From positions 14,249,321 through 14,313,320 of the forward strand of contig NC_081142.1 in assembly GCF_958295425.1 (NCBI RefSeq): DNA of 64,000 bases, read 5' to 3'. Every line of letters begins with the position of its first letter. Positions within the stretch are counted from its first letter, which is position 1. Positions 12,480-23,273 of the stretch are shown here, piece by piece. The notes below the pieces were generated by a model. It saw only the letters and a list, made by a program, of their open reading frames with translations. It had not been told where the DNA came from and searched no databases. The position numbers and the translations under genes were made by a program. This stretch comes from Solea solea. Taxonomy: Eukaryota > Chordata > Actinopteri > Pleuronectiformes > Soleidae.

Positions 12480-13273
12480 CTGTATATAGAAATATACTAC
12501 ATATTTTCTGAGGAACAGCAAACATTACAGAATTCACCATCACATCTGAGTTGGTGTTATTTAATCGTTAGTGTTTATTACAAATTTCAGCAGCTGTTGA
12601 TTGATTGATGAAACAAGAACAATGTTGAATAAAATATGAATTTACCTTAAAGCACAGCAGAAACATCTCCCCACTCTCCTCTTCAAATGCAGACGAGGCG
12701 AGCAGGACTGCTGCTGCTGCTGCTGCTACTGATGCTCCAAGGTCGTGTCCTTGGTGCTGATTGAGGATTTGAGGGTTTGCATTTTATAATTACACACAAA
12801 TTATGCATGATGAGTCTTGAGCTCTGAATTACTGAACATTGTTAAGTAATACGTTTGTTTTTTTTCCCTTCTTTCCAGTCATGACCCAGGGTTATAGTGG
12901 TCAGACAGAGGATTACCATGCTGTATTTCATTGGGCAGGCACTGACTTTGCTGGGTGTCCTGCAGCTACTGAGAACATGGACAACACGGCTGCGGGTAGG
13001 GACACGGAACAAAAAAATTCAACCAATATCTGAAGAATAAGTTTGCCACCTTTTTAGGATTTCAACCTGAATTAGTACACTGCTCACTCAAAAACAGCCC
13101 TAAAGAAAAAACAGTGATTTTGTGCTCTCAACCTTGGTTCGGATTTGTCTTATAGTCACACAAACTTAACAATAGACCAGCAGCTTCTGTGGAAAAAAGT
13201 GCATAATTCATTGTTGTCTGTGGATTAAAGACTTCAGTTTCAGTTTGAGCTGAAGCTGCAAACATTTTGTTAA

Positions 13274-13671
13274 AGGAATACTTCACCGATTTGCATTTAG
13301 CTTTGTATTACTAGAACAGGGGCAGTATTTTTTAAAAAATTTGCTTCCCAACCTCAGTTTCCCCTGAGTTGAGAAATATCTTCATTCTTTTCTTTCTTAC
13401 GTGCCCAACAGTGACACTTGGTCCTGTTAGCAAAGATGGCGGACACTGTTTACATTCTGGGAATGAGGTCCGTCCGAGTGGGTCTAAAAAGTGCGGAATT
13501 GGTGTTGCAGTTTCAAGCCTCGGACCAAGTGTCACTGGTGGGCACGTAACCAGAGAATGAAGATATTTCTCGACTCAGGGGAAACTGAGAGTGGGAAGCA
13601 CAATTTAAAAAAAAAAAATACTAGCCCTATCTAGTAATACAAAGCTAAATGCAAATCAGTGAAGTATTCCT
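13274..13671. mobile_element. foldback MITE with TTAA target duplication
   Basis: A 398-bp element flanked by TTAA (13270-13273, 13672-13675). The two halves are imperfect inverted repeats of about 155 bp, starting AGGAATACTTCAC and including TTGCATTTAGCTTTGTATTA, CAGTTTCCCCTGAGT and AGTGACACTTGGTCC in both arms. No coding capacity. A TTAA duplication is used by piggyBac and Kolobok transposons; the AGG terminus leans towards Kolobok, but this is not settled. Confidence 0.85.
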
Positions 13672-13679
13672 TTAAGATT

Positions 13680-14800
13680 CATGCAGGTGCACATTATATT
13701 TCTTGCTTTGTCTTGCGTCCCCACCAACAGCGGCCTGAGCGGTGAGTGAGGTCAATGCTAAAACTATATGTCAGCATCTCATGCAACCAAACTTTAAGTC
13801 CTTATTTCCTTTTCCGTCATTATCCTCCACACCCGCTTTTTCCTTCTTCTGTGTCCTACTGCGTTGGCTCCCCGATGCTTGACCTTGAGATAGCCGAGCT
13901 CTTGGTGCATTATTACGCTCAGCTTTGTCTCCACCCTTCACCTGCTGAGATCCTCCACACCTCACACTGCCAATTGCAGCAGGAAATAACAGTCATTTCA
14001 CAGGTGGAGGAGGTGACACGCCGTGCGGCTGAGTGCCAACACATGACAATCTCAGTATTTACCTAAAGTTCAGGGAGGAGATTTTTCTTTATAACCCGAG
14101 TGGTTATTTCTGATTGCTTCGTAGAAGGATTTAATGTCTTTGTGGTAAGAGTCATTTAGAAAATTATACATGTAAAAAAAACATGTAAAGACATATACAT
14201 TGAAGCACACTTGGTACATTTTACTCCGAAAGTCTGTTAGAAGTTTGTTTCCTTTATGGTGTAGAATTTAGAAGAAAAAAAAAGGGAAATGTTCAAATAC
14301 ATGTGTATATAAGGATATTTAGCATTTACTTTTCATGTTTCGGATGAAAGAGATGAGCGGACGCTCTTGCTCGAGGGCACTGGCTGCTGCAGAGACGGCG
14401 TTTACTTTGATGAGCTTACAGTTAAAAACATCACACTGTTAAAAGTATAGCACAAAAAAACCCACTTTGCTAAACAACTGAAGTGCAGACAGTTTGCTTT
14501 TCAGGTTAAGAGCCAAAGAAACATCAGGATAACCTATAAACGCTTTGTGGATAACAAATGTTATCAGGTAGCTGAATGACTGTCTGCACAGATTTACACA
14601 CACATTTGGACAGCCTGACCAAAACGTTACCCTAACCTTAACCATAACCAGTTAATGCCTTACACTAACCTTAACTAAATGACATTGTTAACCATAGCCT
14701 TCACTTAACCAGTTCTTCAGAAATGAGGTTCTGCTTCATTTGGACCAAGTCTCGGTGAGGATGGACTGGTTTATACCAGAGAAGGTCATGAAGACGTAAC
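13680..14800. other. non-coding interval, nothing recognised
   Basis: Includes a TCCTCCACACC-rich segment (13826-13960) and a TTAACC-type repeat patch (14630-14700, ACCCTAACCTTAACCATAACC) that is only loosely telomere-like. No exon is recognisable. Confidence 0.4.
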
Positions 14801-14806
14801 AAACAC

Positions 14807-15068
14807 ACGGTAGCTCAGAGACAGAGCGAGTCGTCTTTCAACTCAAAGGTTCTGGGTTTGATTCCCGGCTCTAGTCTATACATGCCGATGTGTCCTTGAG
14901 CAAGACACTTAACCGCACGTGGCTCCTGACGCCTGTGCCGGCAGTGTGTGAATGGGTGATCATACAGTAGCTGCACTGTATGAAAGTGTGAGTGAAAAGT
15001 GCAGCGTAAAGTAGCTCTGAGTGGTCATCAAGACCAGAAAAGCACTCGATAAATACAAACCATTTACA
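14807..15068 (+). mobile_element. tRNA-derived SINE, copy 2
   Basis: The same family as copy 1, longer and better preserved at the 3' side: GGTAGCTCAG start, GGGTTTGATTCC B box, TGTCCTTGAGCAAGACACTTAACC body, then GTGTGTGAATGGGTGATCAT and a tail AGAAAAGCACTCGATAAATAC. Confidence 0.78.
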
Positions 15069-16313
15069 CGCAAACACATAGAGACACATTATGCACTTAG
15101 TCACACACACACACAAAAAAAAAAATCCAAATGTGCATTGGAAGAATCAACCAATTCTGCGGAGTAAAACTTATGAGTGTCATCATTCTGTCAGCTCTGC
15201 AGCTGAGAGTTTCCTCAGCAGCAGGTCTGGGCTTTGCGTCAGTGAAAGTCTCTTCAAATGCAAAAAGTGTGTAGTAGAGGAATGAAATAAATGCTTCCAT
15301 TATTGATAACCCTGGTGTGGCAACAAGCAAAGGTTTCTACAGTCTCTTAATGGGCCTGCTAAAAGGCCCTTTTGGTGTTTTCTCCTGTAAGTGATCGGAG
15401 CTCCGTTTAAGTATCCTCAATAACGATCTTTATCGGGGAGTGGAAATGTTCACGAAGGATAAAAGGGAAGAGGGAAAAAAAAACACAGGTTGGATGGGCT
15501 AAAGGCTAATTGTGTCTGAAATGAGATTTAAGCGGCTGAATTAGCAGAGGGTGAAGCGGATGGCAGCTGAGAAATGGAATGAAAGTGGAGAGAAAATAAG
15601 TGCAGGTCACATACAGATAAGCATGCCAGCTCTCTGAGAGTCTGACTGTGTTTGCGCAGCTCTGGAAGCGGCACAGAACGCCGTCTGGTGATTAATTAGG
15701 CTGACTTAGAGCAGCAAACCCTGTCATTACTTAGCATATTCATCTGTTATAGTCATTTAGTCACTTTCCGTACAGCGGGTCACAGAAGGAGTTTGAATGA
15801 AATGAGATTCGAGTCATATAACATATATCCCACAGTATGAACATGTGCAACATTAACAGAGCAAAATGAAATGCTATAGATATTATTTCTTTTTGCATCT
15901 GGAGATGATGCGAGGGAAGCAGACGTAATGAAGCGTCTTGAACAGATGAGTTTCCCGGTTACTTGTGAAAAGGAGTAATGTGAGTATTTAAATGATGGAG
16001 CGAGGAAAGGAGGCAGGCTCGAGATGTGGAGAGCAGTGTTTATTGCACAAGTAAGGGAGTAAATATGATGTAGCATCTCCAGCTGTGCACTCCGCTCCGT
16101 CAGCGTGTGTGGTCGGCATGCAAATGTGAGGTGATGGATGGATCTGGACTGGTCTGAAGGGAAAGAGCCAGAGAGGGGGGGAAAAAGAGGAGGCTGTGGT
16201 CGCTCAAAGACTAATGGGCCGATTAAGAGCTTCAAGGGGGTGGCCATTTATTTGTCGTGTGTGACTGGAGGAAGATTCACTTTGTTAATAAGGCCCGGCA
16301 CTTAACAGCAAGG

Positions 16314-16333
16314 CCCCCCCCCCCCCCCCCCCC
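16314..16333. repeat. poly-C tract (20 C)
   Basis: Uninterrupted run of 20 cytosines. Length may be affected by sequencing. Confidence 0.85.
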
Positions 16334-17324
16334 ACCGCTCTCTGACAATCCTCTCTCCATTTCAGTTCATTCTGTCCCGAGGAAGAGGAAAACAAATGGA
16401 GACTTGTTAGTAACATGGCTGCAAGTCAAACAACTTCCTCACACCCTACATTCGCTCTCATAACACCGGTGTTCAGACTTCCTGTTGAAACACCAACCAA
16501 TGACGCTCTTGGACGCTGATGGATATAGGGTTTCCGGACAGTGCCTATTCAGCTCAGCCACGACAGGATGTCTTAATGGATCTGAGAAGAGACAGTGCAT
16601 CCACGGTCACGTCACTCCAAAGAACCTCCATGTTTATGGGAGTTCATAAAGATCAGCTGCATTTCAACCACTCAATCCAGTCCCCTTCAAACAGGGGACA
16701 TTGTTGACAAACTGAGCTCCACCGAGTCATTATGATAATACTGCCTCTGTGATGTGATTTACTAGGCAGACATGTAATAAAGGCTTAGGGCTATAATGGA
16801 GCCTGTCATATCAACCAGCTTGTCAACATAATTGCCACTTTCATTTGCAATTAGATCCCACTGCATTCACCCATTTCCATTTCTGTGTGAGACATTCAGC
16901 TGTCTGACAGTCATCGAGCAGGTTAGAAGTTTTAATGTCAAACTGAAGGACACTTTGGTGGAGACTGGCTGTCAAGACCTCTGATCTTAGAAATGCACGT
17001 AGTGTATCCAAAACACCAACAACACGCAGAGTATTTCTTTTGATACTTGTTAGTGAATAGAGTAAAAAGTTCCCTGTTCTTTTCCTCTACTGAAGCACAG
17101 TCGGGTCAGCATAAACTTTTGTCCTTTGAAGTCCTTTTCCTTGTGTTTCTCCTTCGTTTTACCCCTGGCTAAGTTCAACGGAATAAAGAAATCAAACTCT
17201 GGAGTTGTTAAAGTAATTGCCAAGCTGGCACATCCCCAGTTGCTCTGCAAAGACACAGCAGGCACTTCAGAATGTTAATGGCCACCCTGATCCAGCGAGG
17301 GCAATGCAGCCTGGGCATATGCAC

Positions 17325-17379
17325 AGTGTGTGTGTGTGTGTGTGTTTGCACGAGAGAGAGAGAGAGAGAGAGAGAGAGC
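17325..17379. repeat. adjacent (TG)n and (GA)n microsatellites
   Basis: About ten TG units, a short spacer, then about 14 GA units. Confidence 0.9.
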
Positions 17380-17954
17380 TAATGCCCACATTAACAGTTT
17401 GTCCATAAGAGACAGATTTCTTGTTCCTTCAGTGACCTTCTCCTGCTCCACTTCTGTCCTCCTCTCTTTGGGATTCCACATTTAGACGGTCTTGGCACTG
17501 AAGAGTCAAAGAGTGAATCCCGTCAGAGCACCGGGACGTGAAGGATAGAGACAACGACTCTAACTTCTACTGATCCCATTGTGATGGTCAGTGGTGGTGG
17601 TGGTGGTGTATTTTTATCTCTCTCGTTTGACGGCAGGACATTTCGCAGAATGAGGTCTTCTTAAAAGCCCTTCGTCTATCCCACATACTAATCTGGAAAT
17701 AAATGATTCCTCTCACTCATCATCTCCACCTTGGAGGTTGTGTACTCAGTGCTGTTTTGTCTGACAGTAAACATGAGTACTCAAAAGCTACTGAAGCAAT
17801 TTCCATGATATGTTGTCATCGTGCGGGGCGAGGCGTGTGGATCAGACCGGGGGGGGGGGGGGCGTGGATAACCCTTATTTGTTTATCTGTTCAGCTTTCT
17901 ATAACTGTGGACAAACGAAAGGACAGCCTTAGGAATTGCATCATTTGACTCAAA

Positions 17955-18007
17955 AGTGTGCTTCCCAACCTCAGTTTCTTTTCTTTGTTACGTGCCCACC
18001 AGTGATG
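17955..18007. mobile_element. fragment of the TTAA foldback MITE family
   Basis: GTGCTTCCCAACCTCAGTTTC and TTACGTGCCCACCAGTGA match internal arm sequence of the element at 13274-13671. Both termini are missing. Confidence 0.6.
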
Positions 18008-18009
18008 CT

Positions 18010-19151
18010 TTTGAATGAAATGAAAACAAAGCAGCACATAGATCAGCTTGAATTAGGAGAGAAACACTGGGAAGAACCTGAGTGAAGACGCTGCTGGACC
18101 CGTAAAAATGAGCATGAATACGAAGACAAAACATTTAAATGCACTTCTCTCACAGTGTACTGACAAATAATTGCACAACAACATAATCACTTGTGCTTTG
18201 TTCCATTCAGATTAAACACTGAGCATGATGTGGCGACGTGAGGGGGGAAACTTGACTTAACTTGACTAATGTGCATCTCATCTAGATTCCTTTTGAAAGT
18301 GAGTCAAGCACTCTCTCACAGTGGAGCCACTTGCAAAAAAAAATAAAACAAAATAATTCAAATGTTGGATTCATATAAAGGGGACTCTGGGTTGATCTGG
18401 ACGGTGGTTCCAGCTAATTACACACTAAAAATAACTTCCATGATGAACCCAGCAAGCAAGTGCAAAGACAAACCTCCCTGCTGTGTGCTTAATGTGCAAA
18501 GCCAGAATTCCTGCCAAGGAGACACTGCAGAGGGGAATAAACAACATGGCTGCTGTTTGCTCTGCCAATTATTGAATATACACTTTACGATCTCTTCTGT
18601 GGGGGGGAGGCAGCGAAGGATCGTGCCTTTAACAGGCGATTACATGCCACAGACCCAGAGTAACCCCGGTGGCCTTAATTAAATTTCACCATTATTAAAG
18701 TAAGTGAATTGATAAGAGAGAATAAAAATGACGCCGAGACCTGAAAGGAAAAGAACTGGTGATACTTTCAGATGCAAAATGATGGATCTCCCACAGGCAT
18801 CGTGAGGACGTTGTCAAAGCAGAGGGTTGGCTTTACAGAGATTACACAGGTTTCAAATGGTAATGTTTGATTTCAGCCTTCAAAGGGACCGGGGTGAGTT
18901 GTTTTGTGCCATTATTAACAGATATTTCATTAAGAGGAGCTGAAGCGTGTCACACTCTAGATAATCTACACACGTGGACTCAGAGCAAACCTCAGTCACA
19001 CAACGTGTAGGTACTTCGAGAGTAGCTCTAAATCCCGGATTTTCAAACTGTTTTTCATGATTGAATACAAGGTATTTTGGGTTTACAGGTTTTTAAATGC
19101 TGCTCAGTGCGGCTCCGGGAAGTCACTGGGCCTCATGAGAACCCGGCGAAA

Positions 19152-19193
<42 letters not shown>

Positions 19194-19500
19194 GGGGAGA
19201 ACATGCAAACTCCACACAGAATGGCAGAGCAATAATGTAAATAAAAAAATAAAAAATACTGTTTTATGGCATCATTGAAATCATAGCACTTTGATTTTGT
19301 CATTACCACTTGATTAACTAAAACAAGAGATTCATGTCTAATAATATATCCTAAATGGTATCTTTCTAGAAATGTACATGACCATGCTTAATAATCATAT
19401 ATTAGTAGTTACCCACAATTCTGTTTCTATTCCCCCCCCCCCCCCCCACACTATCTGGTCCACTGAACAAACCATAACACAGAGGAGCTGGCAACTAGCA
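18010..19500. other. non-coding interval downstream of kdm4b
   Basis: No gene recognised. 18370-18720 is unique with TAATTA/CAATTATTGAATA-type motifs. A (CA)n tract lies at 19156-19191, and a C-run at 19434-19447. Confidence 0.35.
19156..19191. repeat. (CA)n microsatellite
   Basis: About 18 uninterrupted CA units. Confidence 0.92.
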
Positions 19501-19506
19501 ACCCAC

Positions 19507-20848
19507 TTTAATCCCTATGAAAGAAGATTTCTTGATGGATGTCATTTAGATACAGGAACACAAAATGTGTTCCAACATTTCACTTGTTGTGACGGGGGGG
19601 GGCGTTGGGGGGGGGCAAAAGAAAATACATTTACAAATCTGAGTCACAATACACAGGGCCTGCGGTATGTACAAGGTGACAGTGTTGGGGCAGGAAACAT
19701 CGTCCGTCAGTAGTTTTGATATCTCTGTAGCACCTCTGTAGCACAATTTGGAAAAAAACATTTGTTGTCCGTAAAAACTGAGCAATATGCCTGAAAAAAT
19801 CTGTCAAAAATAAAGGTATTAATCTTTCTTTTTGATCGGCCAGGTTTGTGAGTTCATCTCAGAAAAAAAGCATACAGTGATAGAAAAGACAGATGACATT
19901 AACCATATACAATATCATTAACACATACAATTCAGGCCACGTACAAATATGCCCTATTCCAGATTTTAGGGTTCCTACATACATTTTTGTTCTCTCCCAA
20001 ATATCATATATCATATTTTCATTTCATAGAGATTACGTGACAGTAAACAAAGCTCTCGCTCAGTAGAGCAGATTAATGGTTAACCAGGAGCAAATATGAC
20101 AAAAGAAGCAACAAATATTCATGTGCCGAGTACGACTGAGGACAAAGTCGGAGACAATTTATCCTGGCCTTAACTGTGTAGGAACCCTGAGACAGCTGTG
20201 GGAGCGTGAAAATAGTGGCTCTATTTGTATGACATTAATATCAAGGTCTCATCACTTAACGACAGTGACACATCTTCACAAAAAAGTGTATGCATCCTTC
20301 AGACGGATCAACTAGTGTTTGCATTCAAAATTATTTCCCTATTACAAATAATGCTTTCAATATTGGACTAAGACATTTAAATACTGAGTTCCCCCTACAA
20401 TACTTTTTTGTTTTCTTTTATACATCCATTTCCCCATGTACCTCTTGCAATCCAGCAAAAACAAAAAAAAAAACCTTTGTTAAAATATCCTGTAGATGGT
20501 TAATGTGACACTCTTGTTCCACCCGTTTTCAAGCAAATGGTGGCGGTGTTGAAAAATAGATCTTTTGTTGCTGGTTATTCTTAAAAAGAAAACAAAAAAA
20601 GGAGAGAGAAGTCCACCGAGACCTCAGACCTCACTGCTGAGAGGCCATCATAGTAATTAGCTTCTTGTCTAAGAAAGTAAATGTGAGTGTGCTGTTACTG
20701 AATTATTGCAGCGAGGTATGGAGTTGATACCACCCAGAGACATTATATTCATATTAAGACAGAGGAGAAAAGCACAGCAGCAGACCAAAAAAAAACCAAA
20801 AAAAAGAAGAATAAATTTACAAAAAACATTATTAATAATAATAATAAC

Positions 20849-20882
<34 letters not shown>

Positions 20883-21186
20883 TTGAAAATACAAAAGCCT
20901 CTTTAGCTGCTGCTTCGGAGCAGACAGGCCAAAGCACCACTGCAAATACATCAACTCAAAAATAGAAAAGTAACATGCATTAAAAGAGTGCTCATGTGTC
21001 CAAGTTACTTCCTGCTCCTGCCCTGAGCTCTCACCACCGCTCCAGGAAATGTTTTTGTCCATTAATACAGCACTCAGTAGAATCCACCTCCATTAGCTTA
21101 CTTCCTAGTGGCTCAGCCTCTGTTGACCAAGTAACGACATAGTGGAGTTGGGTTTTTTTTTTTAATGTTTTTTTAAATTATTATTT
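19507..21186 (-). other. kdm4b: kdm4b 3' untranslated region (estimated)
   Basis: Non-coding sequence after the TAA. No minus-strand AATAAA is present nearby. The first plausible distal signal is ATTAAA at 19507-19512. Another ATTAAA at 21161-21166 is only about 20 nt from the stop and sits in a T/A run. An ATA/TAA microsatellite (20831-20880) lies inside. The extent is inferred. Confidence 0.4.
20831..20880. repeat. (ATA)n microsatellite in kdm4b 3' UTR
   Basis: About 16 TAA units with one CAA interruption, inside the probable kdm4b 3' UTR. Confidence 0.9.
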
Positions 21187-21702
21187 TTAATACAGGGGTC
21201 CAGGCCCGTCGTCCTGAGGGAAATGTGAATTGAGGAGCGTCTCCATGTAGGAAACGTAGCCGCTGCTCGGTGTGTACATTTGCTGATGTGGCGGGGGAGG
21301 GGACAGGGCCGACAGGAGGGGGTCAGAGTTCAATGCCGACTGGAAGGGGGTCATCATCTGTGGAGTCAGTGCGGGGTCCGACACCAGGGATGACCCCATT
21401 ACAGCTTGAGTGAGGGTGAGGCTTGTGTCCATCGGGGTTCCAGCATCCACCGGAATACCATTGGCTTGGGCGGCTACATCCTGCGGTATCATGCTGTGCC
21501 GGGACAGTGGCTGTGAGGTCAGCGGTGTAGTAAATCTGTCGTGTTCTGCTGTGTGTGCTGAGGCTGAAGTTACGGTGCAAGTGGACGGATTGGTTGTTTC
21601 CATGCGAGTCAGGGTGGGAGGGGCTGAATCAGAGGGCAGACGGCGGCGCTTTGCTGCTTGGGCTTCGTCGGGCGAGGAAACCTCCTGGGACGTAGGTATT
21701 GC
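21187..21702 (-). CDS. kdm4b: kdm4b last coding exon 21: C-terminal tail
   Basis: 516 nt including TAA, residues 1059-1229. It begins [10 protein letters not shown], has [10 protein letters not shown] (resembling AAKRPR in KDM4B), then a Ser/Thr/Pro-rich low-complexity stretch. It ends with [17 protein letters not shown], comparable to the YV.FVESLL end of human KDM4B. The tail is longer than in human. Confidence 0.9.
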   Translation of the reverse strand, partial: AIPTSQEVSSPDEAQAAKRRRLPSDSAPPTLTRMETTNPSTCTVTSASAHTAEHDRFTTPLTSQPLSRHSMIPQDVAAQANGIPVDAGTPMDTSLTLTQAVMGSSLVSDPALTPQMMTPFQSALNSDPLLSALSPPPPHQQMYTPSSGYVSYMETLLNSHFPQDDGPGPLY

Positions 21703-22988
21703 CTGAAAACCAGACAGGAAGTTAAATCAATCCCTCTTTACCACGTATAGAAGTACTCAACGTTAATGGTCAGCCATGTTATTTGAGTGTCTGAAATTAG
21801 GCTGATATCCATGATATAGTGGAATGGAAAAATGACCGAGGCATGTACACTAAATTACTTCCGGTGAACTATATGAATGCAATGAGCCTCATTTTAAATT
21901 CTTGTCTCTGTGCCAAGTTAAAATGTGCAAATTGGATTAATTCCAATTTGAATCATTCAATAATTTCCCTGTTTACATGAACTTAAAAACAAGTGACGTT
22001 TGTATGCATGCAAGTGTCGGAATAAACCATTTTAATATGTGTCAGAAGAAGCTTCACTTTCCGCCTGTACTGTAAACAAATGCCATTGTTGCTGTTCTTT
22101 AAACAATACTTCTGTTTCTTCTGCTCTCCGTAATGAAGCTACAAGCTCAGCAGTTCAAACTGCTGGAGAGGTGGAGATGAGAAAACTGTGTTGGCTTCAG
22201 ATGAGTGTTTTGTTCCCACCACGTTTCTATCCATTTTCCAGCAATACCAAAAGTGTAATATGTGGACAGACACGCGTTTACCCACACCAGAAAGCCATGA
22301 TCGGAACAGTGGCGATCACAAAAGCACCCCAGGTTTTATTATTAATAACTGTGTTATTATTATTGGTGAATGTAAGGGACGTACATTGTACCAGTACTAA
22401 AACTTTAAAAGCGATTCTATACTGTGTTTGGCGTACTGTCACGTTCTTTAATTGAGAATGCCTGTCTGTGCCATAGATGATCGACTATTAGTCTAACAGA
22501 CGATCTTTGCAGCGTCTCCGGCCGCCAACAACAGTGGCGCTGCTGTGTGACGTTTACGGAATTGGTGAGATGTAATATGAGCCGACGCACATATTAATGC
22601 GGAGGAGGGAGACAGCGCTGAGACAGAGAGAGAACGGCAGCTGCAGCAACACGGGAGCAGCCACCACTCATAGAAAAAGAGGGCACCCGAAGTGCAATTT
22701 GGAAATATTTTGGCTTCAAGGCAAATGCAAAGGGTGGGAACCCAAAAACAGTGGCACGTCGGCCTGCAGGTGGTGCTTCAAAACTCGCCATCGGTGAGAA
22801 TGTGTCAAACTTTGGCGAAATATTTGAAGGATAATCATCCAGACCTGTTCAGACTTCAATCAACGGTGATTAAATTAAATAAGAAAGTCAAATAAGATAA
22901 CTCTCTTTTAATAACTGGATGCTGAAATATTGACAATGTCTAATTCATTTCTACATATGTAATTTAAAAATAATTATATGTTATACAC

Positions 22989-23020
<32 letters not shown>

Positions 23021-23157
23021 ATGTGTATATTTATATATATATATGTATTCCATGCACAGATCCCCGTCCATCAGAACAAGTTAGTAGTTTGCACATATAT
23101 ATGTATATATGTGTGTGTATATATATATATACACATATATATACACACACACATATA

Positions 23158-23201
<44 letters not shown>

Positions 23202-23217
23202 TGTATACACATATGTA

Positions 23218-23273
<56 letters not shown>

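Larger units (their letters stand above)
11800..13265. other. non-coding interval with microsatellites and a leucine-run open frame
   Basis: Contains CA repeats (12229-12254, 12390-12418), a TA tract (12440-12478) and an AT-rich unique block (12060-12200). At 12687-12764 a small plus-strand frame starts MQTRRAG followed by eight leucines, coded by a CTG repeat. See findings. Confidence 0.4.
15090..17950. other. non-coding interval, candidate regulatory stretches
   Basis: Unique, moderately AT-rich. 15340-15780 and 16700-16910 have dense ATTAAT/TAATTA and GATAA-like motifs and no repeat features. Also a C20 run (16314-16333), (TG)n/(GA)n (17325-17379), (GTG)n (17590-17608) and a G12-13 run near 17851. 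No gene recognised. Confidence 0.3.

Noticed and set aside
14630..14700. ACCCTAACCTTAACC-like patch resembling interstitial telomere repeat
   Set aside because: Units are irregular and not TTAGGG/CCCTAA in tandem. Similar patches are common in fish intergenic DNA.
15780..16247. 155-codon minus-strand open frame
   Set aside because: No recognisable domain, Ser/His/Pro-rich as expected from a random frame over CT-rich sequence, and no splice partners found.
22039..22455. 138-codon plus-strand open frame in the last kdm4b intron
   Set aside because: It runs through sequence resembling an old DNA repeat (CTGTTTACATGAACTT and similar upstream). Composition is not coding-like and the hydrophobic segment is an ATTATT run translated.
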